A stretch of DNA of 50,333 nucleotides, from positions 1-50,333 of the forward strand of contig JAEWDF010000024.1 in NCBI GenBank assembly GCA_023390245.1. Reading direction: 5' to 3'. Position numbers and translations under genes: made by a program. This document shows positions 25,894 to 34,174 of this stretch, one piece after another (the first letter of the stretch is position 1; the number at the start of each line of letters is the position of its first letter). The notes beneath the pieces were generated by a model. It was not told where the DNA came from. It saw only the letters and a list, made by a program, of their open reading frames with translations, and searched no databases. This DNA comes from Pseudomonadota bacterium (GTDB taxonomy: Bacteria > Pseudomonadota > Alphaproteobacteria > Caulobacterales > Caulobacteraceae).

Positions 25894-28848
25894 ATGAGAT
25901 CGGGATTCACTTCAACCGCACTGGCCGCCTTGCTGGCGGTTTCGGCTACGCCCGTCATGGCGCAGGCGGCCGATGAGGCGCGGCAGTTCAGCATCGAGGC
26001 GGGACCGCTCGCCCGCAGCCTGCCCCTCTTCGCCCAACAGAGCGGTCAGCAGATCCTCTATCCCACCGATCTCGTGCAAGGGCGCAGCGCCCAGGCCCTG
26101 TCGGGGGCCTATTCGGTCGAGGAGGCCCTCAGTCGGCTTCTGCAAGATACCGGGCTGACCTACCGGCGCAGCCGCCCGAACGTCTTCGTTCTCGTCGATC
26201 CGAATGCGCGCGCCGAAGCGGACAGCCTGGAGGCGACCCTGCTCGACGAGGTCGTGGTGACCGGCACCTATCTGCGTGGCGCCGACAGCCCCTCCCCGGT
26301 AACGGTCCTAACCCAGGACGACATCGCCCGGCAGGGCCGCGCGACGGTGGCGGACACCCTCGCCGCCCTGCCGCAGAACTTCACAGGCGCCGCTTACGAA
26401 GGTTCGGCAGGGACAGGCGCGGATCGGACGAGCCGCAACTCCGCCTACGCCACGGGCGTGAACCTGCGCGGCCTCGGCGCCGACGCCACCCTGGTCCTGG
26501 TGAACGGCCGCCGGATCGCCGGGACCGGATCGGCCGGCGATTTCTCGGATGTATCAAACCTCCCCAGCAGCGCCATTGCGCGCGCCGACGTGCTGCTCGA
26601 TGGCGCTTCGGCCCTCTATGGCGCCGACGCTGTGGGCGGCGTGGTCAACATCATACTGAAGTCCCGCTTCGAAGGAGCGGAAAGCCGCCTGCGCGTCGGC
26701 GGAACGAGCGACGGGGGTGCAAGCGAAGTCCTGGTCTCGCACAGCGGGGGGTTCAACTGGTCGAGCGGCGGCGTGCTCGCAGCCTATGAACACCACGATC
26801 GGGGCGAGCTGCGCGCCGCAGATCGCCGGGCGACCGCCAACGCCGACCTCCGCCCGCTGGGCGGAACCGACTGGCGGACCTTCTACGCCTCCCCGGGCAA
26901 TATCATGGAGTTCGACCCCGTCAGCGGCTCGTTCGACCCCACCTACGCCATCCCGACAAACCAGAACGGCGTCGGCCTGACGGCCGGCGACTTCAGGGCG
27001 GGCGAGGTCAACCGCACAAACCACATGGAAGGCATGTGGACCCTGCCGCACCAGCGTCGCGACAGCCTGTTTCTCGCCGCCCGCCAGGACCTGCCCGGGG
27101 GCTTCAGTCTCGACGGCGATTTCCGGTTCACAGACCGAAAGTTCGAGCAGGACTCCGTCGCGGACATCGGCATCCTGCCGGTTACCGCCGACAACCCCTT
27201 TTTCGTCTCGATCAACGGCGAGGGCTACCAGGAGATCGCTTATTCCTTTCTCAACGATCTGGGGAACGGGCGCGACGAAGGCTTCTCGCGCAGCTGGGGC
27301 GGAGCACTCGGCCTGCAGGGCGAACTGGCCGGCTGGAACCTCGCGGCCTATGTCAGCGGTGGGCGTGAGACAACAGGACTGACGGCCTCGCACCGCGTTC
27401 ACACCGACCGCCTCTACGAAGCGCTCGGCTTGTTTCCGGACGATCCCGCGACGACTTACAACCCGGCGGTCGACGGATACTTCAATCCTTACGGAGCGCC
27501 GGCCGGCCACAGCCGAGCCCTTCTGGATTTCATCGGCGCCGGGTTCATGCGCTCGGAGAACACCAGCTCCGTGGCGTCGGTGAACATCAAGGCCGACGGG
27601 GTTCTGATGGTCCTCCCCGGGGGCGATCTGCGCATCGCCGTCGGCCTGGACTTTCGGCAGGAGCGGTTTGAAACCGGCGGCGAGAGCTTCATCTCCGGAA
27701 CGGCGCCGCGGATCGCCGACGCGGAAAGCTTTAGCCGCGACGTGTCCGCCGCCTTCTTCGAACTCCGCGCGCCCCTCGTGGGACCGGAAAATGCGAGGCC
27801 GGGCATCGAACGCCTCGAACTGTCGCTCGCGGGGCGGATCGAAGACCACCAGGGCATCGGCCAGACCAGCAACCCCAAGGTCGGCCTGCTCTACAGTCCC
27901 ACGGCCGACCTCCTGCTGCGCGCCAGCTTCGGCACCTCCTTCCGGGCGCCGTCGTTGCAGGAACTGAACAGCGCCTATCGACTCGGCCCTGTCTTCTTGG
28001 ATCGAGGCGGCGCCAATGTCGTCAGCATCGTCCAGTACGGCGGCAACCCCGACCTTGAGCCTGAAACCGCTGAATCATGGACCGCCGGCTTCGTGTGGGC
28101 GCCCGCTGCGATCGACGGCCTCAGGATCGAGGCGGGATGGTTTCGGACCCGCTTCGAGGACCGCATCTCCACCCCCGTCGCAGAGAACCTGATCAATGCG
28201 CTGAACGACCCGACCCTGGCGCCGTTCATCCGATATGTCTCGCCCGGCTCGAACCCTGACGACCAGGCTTACGTCCAGGCTCTTCTGGACCATCCCGGCA
28301 ACTACAATCCGAACGTCTTCCCGGCGACAGCCTATGGGGCGGTCATCGACAACCGGTTCGTCAATGCAGCGATCGTCGAGGTCTCCGGGCTGGACCTCGC
28401 GACCCGCTACCGGTTCGACTGGGCGGGGGGCGCGGCTTCGCTCGATGCGTCGGTCACCCATCTTCTCACGAATGACCGCGTCAACACGCCGACCTCCCCG
28501 ACCGAGGACCTGCTCGGCGTTCCGAACTTCCCGGCGTCATGGCGGGGCCGCGTCGGCGGCCAGTGGGTGCGAGGCCCCCTCACGCTCGGCGGGGCGATCA
28601 ATCACGTCAGCGGCGGCGAGGATTCCAATAGCGGGCGCGGCATCGACGACTGGATCACGATCGACGGCCAGGTTCGATATGATTTCCCGGCCGGATGGGG
28701 AGAGGGCCTATCGGTCACCCTGAACGTCCTCAACCTGACAAACGAGGAGCCGCCCTTCTACGATGCGCCGGCCGGGATCGGCTATGACGCGGCTAACACC
28801 AACGTCCTGGGTCGTCAGCTCTCGCTCCAACTCGTGAAGCGCTGGTGA
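25894..28848 (+). CDS. TonB-dependent outer-membrane receptor with STN signalling domain (lasso peptide uptake)
   Basis: 984 residues. Signal peptide 1-25, STN (secretin/TonB short N-terminal) domain about 30-105 (RQFSIEAGPLARSLPLFAQQ then SGQQILYPTDLVQGRSAQAL), TonB box region LLDEVVVTGTY near 120, plug domain to about 270 with NLRGLGADATLVLVNGRRIA, then a 22-strand-type barrel ending in the C-terminal aromatic residue (LQLVKRW). Receptors of this kind are encoded next to lasso isopeptidases and import the mature lasso peptide across the outer membrane; the STN domain relays ligand binding to FecR. Six bases separate it from the isopeptidase gene. A different ligand cannot be ruled out by sequence alone. 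Confidence 0.9.
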   Translation: MRSGFTSTALAALLAVSATPVMAQAADEARQFSIEAGPLARSLPLFAQQSGQQILYPTDLVQGRSAQALSGAYSVEEALSRLLQDTGLTYRRSRPNVFVLVDPNARAEADSLEATLLDEVVVTGTYLRGADSPSPVTVLTQDDIARQGRATVADTLAALPQNFTGAAYEGSAGTGADRTSRNSAYATGVNLRGLGADATLVLVNGRRIAGTGSAGDFSDVSNLPSSAIARADVLLDGASALYGADAVGGVVNIILKSRFEGAESRLRVGGTSDGGASEVLVSHSGGFNWSSGGVLAAYEHHDRGELRAADRRATANADLRPLGGTDWRTFYASPGNIMEFDPVSGSFDPTYAIPTNQNGVGLTAGDFRAGEVNRTNHMEGMWTLPHQRRDSLFLAARQDLPGGFSLDGDFRFTDRKFEQDSVADIGILPVTADNPFFVSINGEGYQEIAYSFLNDLGNGRDEGFSRSWGGALGLQGELAGWNLAAYVSGGRETTGLTASHRVHTDRLYEALGLFPDDPATTYNPAVDGYFNPYGAPAGHSRALLDFIGAGFMRSENTSSVASVNIKADGVLMVLPGGDLRIAVGLDFRQERFETGGESFISGTAPRIADAESFSRDVSAAFFELRAPLVGPENARPGIERLELSLAGRIEDHQGIGQTSNPKVGLLYSPTADLLLRASFGTSFRAPSLQELNSAYRLGPVFLDRGGANVVSIVQYGGNPDLEPETAESWTAGFVWAPAAIDGLRIEAGWFRTRFEDRISTPVAENLINALNDPTLAPFIRYVSPGSNPDDQAYVQALLDHPGNYNPNVFPATAYGAVIDNRFVNAAIVEVSGLDLATRYRFDWAGGAASLDASVTHLLTNDRVNTPTSPTEDLLGVPNFPASWRGRVGGQWVRGPLTLGGAINHVSGGEDSNSGRGIDDWITIDGQVRYDFPAGWGEGLSVTLNVLNLTNEEPPFYDAPAGIGYDAANTNVLGRQLSLQLVKRW

Positions 28849-28854
28849 CCTGCT

Positions 28855-31221
28855 GTGAAATCACAACATATCGCCGCCGTCGCCGCGATCGCGCTCGGCT
28901 GCCCGTCGCTCTCGCTCGCCGACCCGCTCACGCTCGACGTCATGCTCGGCCTCGAACGGTATGGGCGGATCGCCATCGACCCTTCGGGATCCGTCGGGGT
29001 TTTCGAAGAGAAGTTCGCCCTGTCCGACATGCCCCGGCATGACGTCGAGGCGTACGGCGCCGACCGATACGCCCACCTCTACCGGGTAGAGATGACGGCG
29101 CCGTACCGGGTGTCGCCCCTTCTCGCCGAAGAGACCGGCGCTGGATACACGGCGGGCGCCTTCTCACCGGATGGAACCCGGCTGGCCGTTTTCCGCCTGA
29201 AGGACGACCTCTGGCGTCTCGGGATCGTCGAGATGGCGACCGGCGCCGTCAGCTGGACCGAGGTCGCCCCGGAGCTAGGCCTCTGGGGCCGCGCTCTGGA
29301 GTGGGTCTCGGACGACGTCCTGCTGGTGCTCGGAACAACGGACGGCGCCATGCCATCCCGCCTGACCGGACCACGCGCCGATCAGGCGCGACTGTTGGCG
29401 TTGCGCGCAGCCGCGACCATGGGCGCGCCGGCAGCCGTCTCGACAGGCACGGACCGACCTGCGCCGGCGCCCGACGGCCGTCGGCTATGGCGGGTCGAAG
29501 CCGCCAGCGGTCATGCGGCGGCCGTCGCAGACGGGCCCATCCTCGATTTCGAATCTTCCCCGGACGGCCGACATGTCGCGCTCCTGCTCGAGGGTCCGCT
29601 GCTGCCCCCGGCCTCCCAGGACACGGCGTCCGAAGTCCGGCGGGCGCTATCGCTGCAGATCGCCCCGGTGGCCGGAGGCTCCGCCGTCTCCCCACCCGGC
29701 GCCAGGGCCATTTCGCCCATCCTCCTGTCCTGGTCGCCGGATTCCCGCGCCCTTCTTGTCGCGGCCGTCGGCTCCGAACGGGGCCGCCTGCTCGCGATCA
29801 GTCCATCGGGCGAGACCCGGGATGTGACGCCATTGGGCATCGCTGCGGCTCTGCCGGTCGACTTTATGGGGATGGAGTCGGCGCAGGCCGGCTGGATCGG
29901 CGACGCGATCGTCATGCGGGGGCGCATGGGATCGACGGAGGCCTGGTACAGGATCAACAACGGTGACGCTGTCGCGATCCAGGGGCTCCAGCCCGATGCG
30001 CGTCTCGTCGCGCAGGGCGGCTCGGCCGTCCTCTTCAACGACAACGGCGAGATTCTTCGTCTGAGAGCGACCGATGGTCCGACCCGTCTGGGAGCCGCGA
30101 GCCTCGCCGCATCGGCCTATGGACCGTTCGGCAACCGGGGACAGGCCGGCCCGATGAAGGCCGATGCGGCGTTCGTGACCGATGACCATGGTCGGCTGTG
30201 TCGGGTTCCTGCCGAGGTCCGCCCCGCGCAATGCGTAGTCGCGACGCGAGGGGCGGCCGTAAGCTGGAGCCGCGGCCTGAGCCTTCAGCGCGGCGCCGAC
30301 GATGAAACGGGACGCCTCATGCTGGTGCAGGGCGCCCACCGGACGCCCGTGTGGCGACTGAACCCCGAGCTCGACGGTGTTACGGTTTCCGAACCGCGTC
30401 TGATCAAGGGCCCGGGCGACGTTCGTGGATGGCTCTATCTGCCCGCCGGTCACACTGGCCCGCCACCGGTCGTTGTCGTGCCCTACCAGGGCGAGACCTA
30501 TGCCACGCCCCCTCACTGGATGCGTCGCGACGCCACCGACCTGTCGCTCGCCCCACAACTGCTTGTCGCGCAGGGATACGCCGTTCTCTTCCCGGACCTT
30601 CCCCCGACGCCAGAGCCAGCGGACGGCCTCGCCCACCGGATTCTCGCCGTCGTGGATGTCGCCGCCGATCAGGGTCTGGTGGATCCTGACCGGGTCGGCC
30701 TCTGGGGCTGGAGCTTCGGGGCGTGGTCGTCGGCGATGAGCGCGGCCCAGTCTCCAAGGTTCAGGGCAGTGGTCGGCTTGAACGGCCCCATGAACTTCCC
30801 GAGCATCATCGGAGAACTGGGGACCGCCGCACGGCTTGAGGGGGGAAACAACCTCTCGGCGGCCTCCGTCGCGCGGTGGCTGGAGTCCGGTCAGGCGGCG
30901 ATGCGCAGCGCCTACTGGTCCGCCCCGGACCGATACCGGCGAAACAGCCCATTCGAACAGGCGGATCGCATCACGACGCCCGTCCTGCTTGTGATCGGAG
31001 AGTACGACGGCATGGTCGCCCAGTCCGAACAGCTCTACGGCGCACTGCACCGACTGAATCGCCCCGTGGCGCTGACCCTGCTGTTCGGCGAGGCTCATGG
31101 CATTCAAAGCCCGGGTAATATCCGCCTCTATTACGATCAGGTGGTGACCTGGTTCGATCGCTATCTCAAGGGTGACGGCCCGCCAGCCGCGCCTTCCAGT
31201 GACGGACCCAGGCCTCGATGA
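28855..31221 (+). CDS. Lasso peptide isopeptidase (S9 prolyl-oligopeptidase-like, AtxE type)
   Basis: 788 residues from a GTG, beginning with a Sec signal peptide (MKSQHIAAVAAIALGCPSLS then LA). A beta-propeller-like region occupies about residues 30-500. The alpha/beta hydrolase domain follows, with nucleophile Ser620 in LWGWSFGAWSSAMSA, Asp718 in VIGEYDGMVAQ and His748 in FGEAHGIQSPGN. Lasso isopeptidases hydrolyse the isopeptide bond of the threaded peptide and linearise it after import. The genomic setting, between a FecI/FecR/TonB set and convergent lasso biosynthesis genes, strongly supports this over a general peptidase. Its last 56 bases overlap the 3' end of the cyclase gene on the other strand. 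Confidence 0.88.
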   Translation: MKSQHIAAVAAIALGCPSLSLADPLTLDVMLGLERYGRIAIDPSGSVGVFEEKFALSDMPRHDVEAYGADRYAHLYRVEMTAPYRVSPLLAEETGAGYTAGAFSPDGTRLAVFRLKDDLWRLGIVEMATGAVSWTEVAPELGLWGRALEWVSDDVLLVLGTTDGAMPSRLTGPRADQARLLALRAAATMGAPAAVSTGTDRPAPAPDGRRLWRVEAASGHAAAVADGPILDFESSPDGRHVALLLEGPLLPPASQDTASEVRRALSLQIAPVAGGSAVSPPGARAISPILLSWSPDSRALLVAAVGSERGRLLAISPSGETRDVTPLGIAAALPVDFMGMESAQAGWIGDAIVMRGRMGSTEAWYRINNGDAVAIQGLQPDARLVAQGGSAVLFNDNGEILRLRATDGPTRLGAASLAASAYGPFGNRGQAGPMKADAAFVTDDHGRLCRVPAEVRPAQCVVATRGAAVSWSRGLSLQRGADDETGRLMLVQGAHRTPVWRLNPELDGVTVSEPRLIKGPGDVRGWLYLPAGHTGPPPVVVVPYQGETYATPPHWMRRDATDLSLAPQLLVAQGYAVLFPDLPPTPEPADGLAHRILAVVDVAADQGLVDPDRVGLWGWSFGAWSSAMSAAQSPRFRAVVGLNGPMNFPSIIGELGTAARLEGGNNLSAASVARWLESGQAAMRSAYWSAPDRYRRNSPFEQADRITTPVLLVIGEYDGMVAQSEQLYGALHRLNRPVALTLLFGEAHGIQSPGNIRLYYDQVVTWFDRYLKGDGPPAAPSSDGPRPR

Positions 31222-32881
31222 GCGCCAGGGTCAGCAGTTCGGAATGACCGCCTCTCCACACCATGGCGTCCCGGCTCAGTTGGTCGTCGAGGTCGGGCCT
31301 GATCAAGCCGGCTTCCTCGAGCGCGCCGCCGAGAAGATAGTCGCGAAGAAAGTCCAGACGACCGGCGACCGCTTCGCCATAGTAGGCGCTGAGCTCGCCC
31401 TTTGACCGGCGGTCGAAGATCAGATGGGGGATTGCGTCACGGAACGCTGCGCGCGCGGCGGACCGGTCACGACCGCCCCAGGTCAGGTCGACGGTGGAAA
31501 TCGCCAGTCCGGCCTCCATCACCGGCTGGCTGAGCAGTGGATTGATGCAAGGGCCAAGCCGGCTTCTCACCGCCTCGGCCTGGAAGGACTGACAAAAAGC
31601 CAGCACCGAGATCTGCAGCGCCTTGGCCGGCGGCGTGCCCTTCAGATCGTCCAGCCAGGGATGATCCCAGCTTTTCCGGTCTTGCAGATGTGCGTACCAG
31701 GACTGGCCCAGCACCATCGGCCAGGCCGGCTTTCTGAGCCATCGCGCCAGCCGGTGGATTACGGCCGCACGCGCCCGGAGCCCGCCCTCGCAAAGTTCAT
31801 CGACGCCGACGAGAATCGTCGGCATCTGGAAGAAGACTGCATCTCCGCCCTGCCCCGTCAGCGAGCCCCACGCGCCCGTCGCCTCGATCCGGTTTGCGAT
31901 GTCGTCGTTGTAGTCCGGATCGATGTCATTGATCGCCGGACGGAAGCCGTTCGCGGACTGCGCCAGACGCCGGCCGTCGAGCCTGAGCCCGTCGCGGCGG
32001 ACTTCTGTCAGCACGCCGCCGAAGGGCGCGACCACCGCGCGCGCATACGGTCGCTCGTCGCCCTCGGGTTGATCGACATAGTGGTTGACCCAGGCGGCGA
32101 CCCTTTCGCGCTGATCGGCGCTCAGGCTGGCGGCGACGATGGCGGAGTCGAGGCCGCCGCTCACCTCGACGACCCAGGCCCGGTCTCCGGCGAGGCTACG
32201 CACGGTCTGTTCGACAACAGCGCGAAGATCCGGCGCCGGCCGCCTACGTCCGCGCCGGTAGACTTCGGCCGGAGACCAAATCTGTTCGCCATGGTTGGTG
32301 TCGACGCCGATCGTGCGGAGCTCTCCCGCCGCGACGGTCTGCAGCCCCGTGAGAGGCAGGGTGTGGCGGTGCTCGCCCGGCCGCCGAACCATAGCCTCCA
32401 CCTCGTCCCAGTCGATGGCCAGGTCTTCGGGGAGCCAGGGATCGATGACGTCTGCGCAGCCCGTGGCAATGAGCGTGACCCCGCCCTTGCGCCAGACCAC
32501 GCACTCCAGCGCCCCCGAGGGGTCGCGAAGGATGGCGACGTCGCCGTCGGCGCGACGGACCAGCAGATACCGGCCCCAGTAGTCGGCGCAAACCGCCCGC
32601 GCGCGGTCCGGATCCAGCCGGCGGCACCCCAAGACGCCGCGCTCCCTAGCTGCGACGGCACGCCCCCCGCTGGCGTAGATGTCCCCGATCAGAACCCCGT
32701 GTCCGTCCAGGGCCGGCGTCACCTCGATGCGGGCGGCGGTGGGGGAATACACCCTGACGAACGGGTCCGCTGAGCGTCGCGACCATCCGGCGCGGGCCAG
32801 CCTTCGGCTGAACGGCGCCACAAGCGCATCCAGAGCCGCCGGATTGTCGCCCACGAGGATGAGAACCGTGTCCGCCGCCAT
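31166..32881 (-). CDS. Lasso peptide cyclase (C protein, asparagine-synthetase-like)
   Basis: 571 residues. N-terminal glutaminase-like domain (about 1-200) lacks the catalytic Cys after Met that true asparagine synthetases have. The ATP-binding PP-loop VVEVSGGLDSAIVAASLS has SGGLDS at 241-246, and SLTGQGGDAVFFQMPTIL, typical of the synthase domain, follows. In lasso biosynthesis this enzyme adenylates the ring Glu/Asp side chain and joins it to the new N-terminal amine of the core peptide. The start is 2 nt after the stop of the B gene, so the two are translated from one message. Final gene of the minus-strand lasso operon, converging with and overlapping the isopeptidase gene. Confidence 0.92.
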   Translation of the reverse strand: MAADTVLILVGDNPAALDALVAPFSRRLARAGWSRRSADPFVRVYSPTAARIEVTPALDGHGVLIGDIYASGGRAVAARERGVLGCRRLDPDRARAVCADYWGRYLLVRRADGDVAILRDPSGALECVVWRKGGVTLIATGCADVIDPWLPEDLAIDWDEVEAMVRRPGEHRHTLPLTGLQTVAAGELRTIGVDTNHGEQIWSPAEVYRRGRRRPAPDLRAVVEQTVRSLAGDRAWVVEVSGGLDSAIVAASLSADQRERVAAWVNHYVDQPEGDERPYARAVVAPFGGVLTEVRRDGLRLDGRRLAQSANGFRPAINDIDPDYNDDIANRIEATGAWGSLTGQGGDAVFFQMPTILVGVDELCEGGLRARAAVIHRLARWLRKPAWPMVLGQSWYAHLQDRKSWDHPWLDDLKGTPPAKALQISVLAFCQSFQAEAVRSRLGPCINPLLSQPVMEAGLAISTVDLTWGGRDRSAARAAFRDAIPHLIFDRRSKGELSAYYGEAVAGRLDFLRDYLLGGALEEAGLIRPDLDDQLSRDAMVWRGGHSELLTLALIEAWVRHWKARLAGRHP

Positions 32882-32883
32882 GG

Positions 32884-33555
32884 TCAGATCGCCAGAATGG
32901 GCCGGTAGACAGTCAGGGTCTCCGGAGCCTCGCTCACGCAGCGCTCGTCGATCTGAAGCCAGCAGTGCGCCAGGAAGGGAAAGGTCCTGACGCCGAAGAC
33001 CCAGTCCGCATCCAGTCCGCCTGCGTTCAGGAACCGCAGCAGGAGTTCCGCCTGAAGCAGACAAGCGCCCGTCCGCGGCGCCATCGGCAGAAGCTGTCGG
33101 AAAACCTCGACGCGCGCGGCGATCGCCGCGAGATCGTCCCGTCGCCCCACCCGTCCGCCGTAGCGCCGCTGGAGACGCTGAAGCGTCGGGCGACGCCGCG
33201 ACGCGTCGAGCCAGATGCCGGCGAAGATCGCGATGTCGCCAAAGGTCGGCTTAAGGACCGGCGTCGGGTCCAGCCTCAAGGTCGGCAGCGCCGGCGGTGC
33301 GGGCCGATCATTGGCGCAGCGCGTCGGCCGCACAAGTTCCTCCGCCGCAAGACGCAGGATCTGTTCGACAGTTCCGCGCACGTCTCGGCCCGTGACCTCC
33401 AGTGGACCGCATCCGGGCAGACAGAGGTAGTCATCGGCGGGAAGGTCCAGGAGGACCAGATCGTCGCCCACCCGAACGGCGTGGATTCCATCCGCCAGGG
33501 AGCCGACTTCAGGGCCCGCGTCATGGGCTGACGGCCAGATCTCTGGGGCTGTCAT
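32884..33555 (-). CDS. Lasso peptide maturation protease (B protein: RRE fused to transglutaminase-like protease)
   Basis: 223 residues. Residues 15-80 form a PqqD-like RiPP recognition element (GIHAVRVGDDLVLLDLPADD then YLCLPGCG) that binds the precursor leader. Residues 110-223 form the transglutaminase-like cysteine protease with Cys165 in RTGACLLQAELLLRF, His197 in TFPFLAHCWLQID and Asp203 downstream. The single-chain RRE-protease arrangement is usual in Proteobacteria; Actinobacteria split it. It cleaves the leader after the conserved Thr-x pair. Its ATG overlaps the stop of the third precursor (ATGA), tying its translation to precursor synthesis. Confidence 0.93.
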   Translation of the reverse strand: MTAPEIWPSAHDAGPEVGSLADGIHAVRVGDDLVLLDLPADDYLCLPGCGPLEVTGRDVRGTVEQILRLAAEELVRPTRCANDRPAPPALPTLRLDPTPVLKPTFGDIAIFAGIWLDASRRRPTLQRLQRRYGGRVGRRDDLAAIAARVEVFRQLLPMAPRTGACLLQAELLLRFLNAGGLDADWVFGVRTFPFLAHCWLQIDERCVSEAPETLTVYRPILAI

Positions 33556-33668
33556 TCCGGCGGCATGTCGAAATGGCGGGTAGGGTTCAGCTCGTGATAC
33601 TGGCCAAACCCACCCTGGGTGCATCGGCGCGCCGATCCGAACCTCAATATCGTCTCATATCGCTTCAT
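33552..33668 (-). CDS. Lasso peptide precursor A3
   Basis: 38 residues, overlapping the B gene start by 4 nt and preceded by CAGGGGAACGACCA. The leader MKRYETILRFGSARRCTQ shares the (L/V)R(F/L)GxAR element with the other two precursors and ends with Thr at position -2, as the family requires. The predicted core has 20 residues: ring GGFGQYHE with an isopeptide bond from Gly1 to Glu8, and tail LNPTRHFDMPPE. This gives an eight-residue ring, unlike the nine of A1 and A2. ELNP and the C-terminal PPE are shared with its neighbours. Cys at -3 of the leader is unusual. Too small to be found by length-filtered gene callers. Confidence 0.85.
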   Translation of the reverse strand: MKRYETILRFGSARRCTQGGFGQYHELNPTRHFDMPPE

Positions 33669-33730
33669 TGGTCGTTCCCCTGAATGGGCGGCGCTGCGCA
33701 ATCCGCCAGCCCTACAATCCGACGCCGTGC

Positions 33731-33754
33731 GGGCCGCTCCTGGCGGAGCGGCCC
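33731..33754 (-). promoter_or_regulatory. Perfect 10-bp hairpin between precursors A2 and A3
   Basis: GGGCCGCTCC (33731-33740) and GGAGCGGCCC (33745-33754) pair perfectly around loop TGGC, starting 7 bases after the A2 stop on the minus strand. No T run follows, so it is more likely an RNA-stabilising or partial-attenuation structure that raises precursor over enzyme transcript levels than a full terminator. This role is inference. Confidence 0.5.
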
Positions 33755-33760
33755 TCGGCC

Positions 33761-33886
33761 TCACTCGGGCGGCGTGTGCCAGAACCGGGTCGGGCTCAGC
33801 TCGGTGAACGGCCCGATCGAGACGGCGCGGGTCAGCTGACGCGCGGGTCCGAACCGCAAAACGCTGGCTTTCGGCTGGATCTGCAT
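33761..33886 (-). CDS. Lasso peptide precursor A2
   Basis: 41 residues, with AGGAGAGGGATCC just ahead of the ATG. Leader MQIQPKASVLRFGPARQLTR (20 residues) has Thr19 at -2. The predicted core has 21 residues: ring AVSIGPFTE, closed from Ala1 to Glu9, and tail LSPTRFWHTPPE with bulky Phe/Trp/His residues able to act as steric locks. A hairpin follows the gene. Leader, ring start AVS and the EL(S/N)P junction closely match A1, which shows that the two arose by duplication. Confidence 0.88.
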   Translation of the reverse strand: MQIQPKASVLRFGPARQLTRAVSIGPFTELSPTRFWHTPPE

Positions 33887-33923
33887 GGATCCCTCTCCTG
33901 TGTGGAACGGCCTCTGATCGAGA

Positions 33924-33950
33924 CGCCCGGGCGAGGCCCTGATCCGGGCG
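33924..33950 (-). promoter_or_regulatory. Hairpin between precursors A1 and A2
   Basis: CGCCCGG (33924-33930) and CCGGGCG (33944-33950) form a 7-bp stem with a 13-base loop in the A1-A2 gap. It parallels the stronger hairpin after A2. Possible transcript-stabilising element; weak evidence. Confidence 0.3.
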
Positions 33951-33976
33951 CCGGGCCGCCGAAGCGGTCCGTGCGA

Positions 33977-34105
33977 TCACTCGCTCGGCGGGATCGTGTA
34001 CTTGAGCATCGGATTGAGCTCGTCGTACCGGCCGACCGACACCGCGCGGGTCAGCTTGCGAGCGGCGCCGAGGCGAACCAGGCGCGAGGCGGGTTGGGTC
34101 TTCAT
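33977..34105 (-). CDS. Lasso peptide precursor A1
   Basis: 42 residues. AAGGAGACGACG gives a strong ribosome binding site. Leader MKTQPASRLVRLGAARKLTR (20 residues) has Thr19 at -2. The predicted core has 22 residues: ring AVSVGRYDE closed from Ala1 to Glu9 (Asp8 is a possible alternative acceptor), tail LNPMLKYTIPPSE with Tyr and Ile as likely plugs. It is the first precursor after the GntR gene, separated by 69 bases that hold two GGTCGAC repeats. None of the three cores matches a lasso peptide sequence I remember. Confidence 0.88.
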   Translation of the reverse strand: MKTQPASRLVRLGAARKLTRAVSVGRYDELNPMLKYTIPPSE

Positions 34106-34124
34106 CGTCGTCTCCTTTTCTGAA

Positions 34125-34142
34125 GGTCGACAAAAGGTCGAC
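34125..34142. promoter_or_regulatory. Tandem GGTCGAC repeats upstream of precursor A1
   Basis: GGTCGAC occurs at 34125-34131 and 34136-34142, 11 bases apart (one helical turn), each containing the palindrome GTCGAC. A third copy in the opposite orientation lies at 34743-34749 just upstream of the GntR start. The spacing suggests an operator, GntR being the obvious candidate protein, but GTCGAC is not rare in GC-rich DNA. Confidence 0.4.
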
Positions 34143-34174
34143 GACGCACCATCAGCGCCCGTTCCGAAATCGAT

